A model generated the notes under the pieces. The model ran no database searches and was not told the origin of the DNA. It worked only from the letters and a program-made list of their open reading frames with translations. A program made the translations under genes and the position numbers. A stretch of 22,992 nt of DNA from Gnetum montanum (taxonomy: Eukaryota > Streptophyta > Gnetopsida > Gnetales > Gnetaceae): NCBI GenBank assembly GCA_015680685.1, contig MNCI01025086.1, positions 957,440-980,431 of the forward strand, written 5' to 3'. Shown piece after piece: positions 18,480 through 22,992 of this stretch (position 1 is its first letter; each line of letters opens with the position of its first letter).

Positions 18480-18921
18480 TACTAGAGAAAATATTAAGCA
18501 ACCTAGGCAGATAGCTTGCAAGGAAAGTTTTCCTTGACTAAAAATAGTGTATACAAGAAGGTTATAGCTGATAGTAAAGATTCTTGTCATTAGATCAATA
18601 ATAAGTAACAAGATGAATATCTTCCACCATTGTACCACTTTCTTGCTTTGAAACAAAATATTGGTATTGAGCCACAACTCTCTATCTCAAATCCTTTTTC
18701 TATTTTAAGTTCAAACATCTATGTTGAAAAATGATATAAATTTTGTGGAAAGGATTAAAACAAGCATTTCAATCAAAGAAATCATGAGGGATGTTGGAAC
18801 TTGAAACATTTTTTTAACAATATTTCAGAAAATTAGAAATTTATAATTCAATATTGCCTACTAGAATCAAACCCATAACTTGAATTTTCCAAATCAAAAT
18901 TCTTACAACTTGAGTAACACC
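18480..18921 (-). mobile_element. Dispersed repeat family member with tRNA-like head, copy 6
   Basis: The head is at 18838-18921 on the minus strand: GGTGTTACTCAAGTTGTAAG, then TTTTGATTTGGAAAATTCAAG, then B-box-like GGGTTTGATTCTAGTAGG. To its left, 18540-18745 matches 6340-6560: AAGAAGGTTATAGCTGATAG against AAGAAGATTATAATTGATGG, and CTATTTTAAGTTCAAACAT against CTATTTTAAGTTTAAGCAT. The family therefore extends several hundred bases beyond the head, with internal deletions. ORFs inside are not genes. Confidence 0.55.
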
Positions 18922-19186
18922 TTGTTATTATAAATCAAATGAATTACATCTTAAGTTTTTTATCATTATTTAATCATTAATATTTTTATGGGTATTTTGG
19001 CTAATAAATGTTTAAGAACATAAGGGCAAAAGCCTTCTTATTTTAGGTTTTGACATCTTACTTTGGGGAGAACTTGCTTAGATGGGTGGGATATGAGGGT
19101 GTGGGATATGAAAAAAAAAAGAATAATAATAGGGAGGGTGTTGGAACCCTAAAATAATTGTAATATAAGATATAATCTAATTAAAA

Positions 19187-19269
19187 CTTTATAACTCAGC
19201 ATTGCCCATTAGAATTTAACCCATAATTTAGAGCTTTTAAATCAAGAGTTTTACCACTAAGGTAACACC
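19187..19269 (-). repeat. tRNA-like head of dispersed repeat family, copy 7
   Basis: On the minus strand: GGTGTTACCTTAGTGGTAAA, then ACTCTTGATTTAAAAGCTCT, then the B-box-like GGGTTAAATTCTAATGGG and GCTGAGTTATAAAG. The body ends at about 19137 with GGGTTCCAACACCC, comparable to the GTTGGAACTTG block beside copy 6. The flank 18937-19136 is AT-rich with nothing else recognised. Confidence 0.65.
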
Positions 19270-19459
19270 TCATTCTTTAACTGTAATATAAAAAAAATTT
19301 CATAGTATATTATATCACCAAAGAGAGAGCCTAATAAAAGCTTAATGGTTTAAAGGATGTCTTTTTATGTTTTCATCTCTACAATCAATCTTAAAAAACC
19401 TTTCCTAACGGGTGGAAAAAAAGATAAGCCTTACATCAGGATGAAGCCTTACTCTTATG

Positions 19460-20201
19460 TAGAGGCAACTCGCAAAATTTTCGGCTCTTCATGGGCGCTC
19501 TCTCGTCCCGCTGCGCTGCTCTTGCACAGGCAGACTTGTTCCAAGATCCAATCGCGCTTGCTCCGGCCTCTGCTAATTAACTTGACTCTAACTATTTCGT
19601 TGTTTTTGCAGGTGGGTGGGGTGGCCGCGTGCTGTCTAGAGGGCTATGTTGGCCGCAGTTGCGTAGTCTTCGTGGACCGCTGTTGCGTGGACCACGCTGA
19701 TTGTTGCTGCGTCATTTTCCAAAATCAGATCTGCGTCGCTCAAAACTGCCGCGCCCTGGGAAATCGCTGTGCCTTGCTACACGCCCTGCCAGAGGGCCCA
19801 GATCTGCAAAACCGCCGCGGCCTACAAAACCGCGACCGCCTGTCAAACCGTGGCCACCGGCAGATCCGTGGCCACGACCCGAGGAAGCTGCAGATCCGCG
19901 CCCACAACCACGTCCGTGACCCGAGAAACCCTGCGAATGATCAAAATTCCCTGCGCCGTGGTGTTCTAGCCTTCAATCAAAACCAAACAGAACGCTGCCC
20001 TGATTTTGAACGCAATCTGTAAAAACAGATACGTGATCTGCAAAAACCCTACGATCTGAAATAATAAATCTGGATCTGCAAAACCAGGGACAGACCTGTT
20101 CCAAGGTCAGGATCCAGAGAATCAATTTAGGGCTATGGCTGGGTGTTTCTGTGTTGTCGCTGTGAAGAGGTTCGATTTGTTTCGTGGGTAGGCGTGTCAC
20201 A
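19460..20201 (+). other. GC-rich 5' leader of the LINE
   Basis: Markedly more GC-rich than the flanking DNA. The motif GATCTGCAAAACC recurs at about 19801, 20035 (one extra A) and 20073, and GTTCCAAG followed by a GATCCA motif occurs near 19536 and 20099. A long Cys/Arg-rich open frame (19357-20022) is a by-product of this composition, with no recognisable domain. The leader likely served as the element's internal promoter/5' UTR. Confidence 0.55.
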
Positions 20202-21190
20202 ATGGCGGATTCATCTCCTCTTCCTGGTGGATTCATCTGCTCTTCCTCACCTTCAATTGATTTGTTTTTACGGAATGATATTTTTTAAGCAGTTTCTAAA
20301 GATTTCGCAACTTGTTTTATTTTTTATTTTTCAAATTGTGGGGTTTTTACTAAGATCGGCACAAGTTTTTCGCTTGACTACGGTCGAAATTTTATTTTGG
20401 TAGAATTATCGGATGCCTGCCGCCTTTTTCAAACACCAAATGCAATTTTAATAACACATGTCTGGAAATTTGACTTTAATGTCAATGACCCCATTTTTAA
20501 TATAATTCCCTATTACGTGGAATTGCCCAATTTTCCACTTATCTTCTCATTTGTGGAGAGGGACATTGTGAGCACCTATTATCTCTCAGCATTACGGTGA
20601 TTAATGGAACTCAAATTTGTCGTTATTGTATTCAACTGAACACTTCATTAACCCTTGCTGTTGGTGAAAAACTCTTCATCCAAAAAATGGACTATTTTTA
20701 CCTTCCAAACTCATGTAGCTATTGTGATAGAGCCGAGCATCATATATCGAAGTGCCCCATCCTAGCCAAGAAAAAATAACCTGTAGCATCTTAGAAAACC
20801 CATTCCCCAGTCACACCATTACACCCATCCTCAATATTCTTTAAATTTGACTCTCCTTCCCCAACAGCTCCACAATCCTCCTCTCAGTCTAGCCCCTCCA
20901 AGCCACAAAAACAACAATTAGGTACTCACACCTCCACCCATGTCATCCCCTCTAAGGCAATCACAGACTCAATCTCGATGGATGAGTTCGTGGTGGGCAG
21001 TGGAAGGAAACGAGTCAAAGCTTCCTTTTGTTCTACTCCTCCCTCAAGCTCCTCTCCACTAAACATTTCCATGGCCCTTGTCTCCACCAACAACTCCTTT
21101 GCTCTCCTGTCAGGAACAATGGAAGTTGATACTTTGACTTCCAAACATTCCGTTGACATCTCACCCAAACTGCCCCTTGTTTCTCCATGA
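20202..21190 (+). pseudogene. LINE ORF1 (nucleic-acid-binding protein), broken
   Basis: Starts MADSSPLPGGF at 20202. The first half (to the TGA at about 20598) resembles the N-terminal domain common in plant LINE ORF1: DACRLFQTPNAILI, then HVWKFDFNV, then ELPNFPLIF. An in-frame TAA interrupts it early (about 20286). The second half is in another frame, with a CCHC zinc knuckle CSYCDRAEHHISKC (20714-20755, C-X2-C-X4-H-X4-C), two stops just after it (20777-20779 and about 20792), and then a Ser/Pro/Thr-rich tail with SGRKRVKAS. It ends with TGA at 21188-21190. ORF1 of LINEs binds element RNA and helps form the retrotransposition particle. Confidence 0.75.
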
Positions 21191-22992
21191 ACCTCCTTTC
21201 ATGGAATGTTCGAGGCCTTATTGGTAGGCTTCGACAGAAGCGAGTAGACAACTTTATTTCTAGTCTTAATATAGCTTTTGATTTCGTTCTCCTTCAAGAA
21301 ATTAAGGTTTCAGCCAATTTTTTATCCTTTTCTGCCCATTGGTTTTTTCCTCACTCTTCAATCCTAGCAACGTCCCATGCAAGCGGGAAAGGAGGCGTGG
21401 CCATTCTCCTTTCGCCCTACTGGAAAACTAAAATCCTTCAAAGTGGTTCTGATTCTGAGCATAGAGTTTCTCGAGCCACTTTCTCTTCCTCGCATGGCCC
21501 ATTTGGTATTTGCTCGATTTATGCCCCAAATGACTCCACAGAACGATCTCTCCTTTGGCAAGAACTTGCAAATTCTTTTCCCTTAGTGCCTTGGATCTTC
21601 GGAGGAGATTTTAATATGGTTGAATTCTCTCAAGATAAGCTCAGAGGGATGTTTTTGCAATTGCCCAATCTTGAGTATTAAACTTGGTCTGCCTTCAAGA
21701 AAAGGTTTTACCTTTCTGATGGGGCGAACACCTCCGCGGGCATTCCCCTCCACAAACTTACTTGGAGCAATCTCTATCTTGGGCAAGCTCGCATCTGCAG
21801 TAGGTTAGATAGGTTCTATTTCTCGACCATTTCCTTTTGGCAAGCCTTCTCCACTACTATGGTTCATCACCATGCCACCTTATCAGACCATCTTTCTATC
21901 TCCATATCTATCAAGATTCATGGTAGTCCTCACTGACAAAAATTCCATCTTTTCCAACTACACAACAACTGTTTTTCTTCTCCTACTGCCCAACTTCTTC
22001 TATCCAACCTTTGGAATGCTGAACCTAGGCCCCTAAATCAGGTGGGTTGGATTAACTGGTGGCATCGGGCTTCATGTTGAGTGTAGAACTTTGCTCGTTT
22101 GTATGGTAAGGCAGTGGCTACTCGGGCTAGATAAGAATACAACAAANTTGTAAGGAATTTTTTTTTAAGTATCTCAATTCTGCTTCCCCTTCGCATTCTA
22201 TAGAAAAAATCTCTAGCGATGGTACCACCATTACTGACCACAATAGTATCCTCTCTTTTCTCAAGAATCACTATGAAACCTTTTTTGCAGCAACCCCAAT
22301 GGACATCTCTTTGTTCAAGGCTGCCACCCTCAATTATCCTCGCCTTATCAACTCCACTATGCTACAAAGTCTTGACATTGATATCACTCTGGTGGAGCTA
22401 CAGGTGGCCTATTCTAAGTTAAGTCGGGGAAAGGCTCCTGGTTACAATGGTTTCCCCATGGAATTTTTTCAAAATCATTGGGATTTGGTGAGAAATGATC
22501 TTCTGCAGGTCATTAACGAGGCTATCTTAACTGGTTCCCTTGGGCCCAATCTAAATCAAGGGGTAATTCATCTCCTCCCCAAGTTTGGGGATCTTGCCGA
22601 TATCTCCAATTGGCATCCCATAACTCTCCTCAATGTAGTTTATAAAATTTGGGCTAAGTTCCTTGCCTCACGACTGAAAAAATTTCTTGGCCAGATCATA
22701 TCTCCCTAACAAACAGGATTTGTTCCTAGTAGATATATTTTAGACAATCTGGTTGCAGCATGGGAAGGTCTCAAGTGGGTTGAGGATGATGGACAAGATA
22801 TTCTCCAAGTGAAACTTGATTATGCCAAGGCTTATGACAACATAAAGTGGGATTTTATCTTGCAGACCATGACCAAACTTGGTTTCGGACCTAAGTTCCT
22901 GCATATGGTGAAATGCTTATTCTCAGATGCTACCACAAGAATAGCCACTACCTTTGGCATTACCTCTCCCTTTCCAATACATAGGTCAGTGC
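21187..22992 (+). pseudogene. LINE ORF2 (endonuclease and reverse transcriptase), broken and partial
   Basis: The ATG at 21187 overlaps the ORF1 stop as ATGA. The endonuclease domain is recognisable: MNLLSWNVRGL, the catalytic Glu in LLQEIK, GGVAILLSP, IFGGDFNMV, then after a TAA (21679-21681) LTWSN, RLDRFYF and the catalytic SDH (TLSDHLSI). Further stops are at 21934, 22078, 22084 and 22132. A frameshift near the T-run at 22159-22167 moves the reading to another frame, where the reverse transcriptase begins: GKAPGYNGFPMEFF, NWHPITLLN, a TAA at 22707, QTGFVPSRYILDN and LDYAKAYD with the first catalytic Asp. The FADD-type motif would lie past the window end. ORF2 nicks target DNA and copies the element RNA. 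Confidence 0.85.

Larger units (their letters stand above)
19460..22992 (+). mobile_element. L1-type LINE, mutated, 3' end outside the window
   Basis: A GC-rich leader (about 19460-20201) is followed by ORF1 with a CCHC knuckle and then ORF2 with an apurinic-type endonuclease and reverse transcriptase, the plant L1 order. Both ORFs carry stops and each at least one frameshift, so the copy is inactive. The presence of a leader and both ORFs suggests it is not strongly 5'-truncated. The exact 5' end is uncertain. The RNase H or C-terminal part and poly(A) tail lie beyond 22992. Confidence 0.8.

Noticed and set aside
19357-20022. 221-residue Cys/Arg-rich open frame
   Set aside because: Lies in the GC-rich LINE leader, has no recognisable domain, begins in unrelated AT-rich flank and overlaps other equally open frames there.

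Overview
This is nuclear DNA of a land plant: split genes with GT-AG introns, genes of plant-specific families (dirigent, Agenet), and long AT-rich spacers filled with decayed LTR retrotransposons, LINEs and short dispersed repeats. The gene sparsity, nested old elements and divergent dirigent sequences suggest a large genome, perhaps a gymnosperm. That is an inference from style only.

Layout. About 1-4939 is the 3' part of a decayed Ty3/gypsy-type element: Gag, CCHC knuckle and aspartic protease remnants, then about 2 kb with no reverse transcriptase or integrase, then a 962-bp 3' LTR (LTR1). It sits inside an older, more AT-rich relative whose own 3' LTR (LTR2) is at about 5604-6332. About 6333-10010 is AT-rich repeat DNA: a divergent tandem duplication of about 0.6 kb, an inverted repeat pair, and copies of a dispersed family with a tRNA-like (A box/B box) head.

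The first gene, dirigent copy 1 (10429-11253, +), is cut near its C-terminal end by a solo LTR related to LTR1/LTR2. The missing dirigent tail lies beyond it, at 12012-12098. Next come a pair of GC-rich poly(A)-bearing repeats (13026-13593) and a two-exon Agenet-domain gene (13886-15163, +). Dirigent copy 2 is intact (16707-15745, -) and convergent with the Agenet gene.

About 16795-19350 is AT-rich repeat DNA with more tRNA-headed copies. About 19460-22992 is a 5'-complete-looking but mutated L1-type LINE: GC-rich leader, ORF1 with a CCHC knuckle, and ORF2 with endonuclease and part of the reverse transcriptase. It runs off the window edge.

The host genes do not form a pathway together. The two dirigent genes are paralogues, likely secreted to the cell wall. 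The Agenet gene is probably a nuclear chromatin reader. The most notable event is the LTR insertion in dirigent copy 1, where the LTR's own TGATGA terminus supplies two in-frame stop codons.
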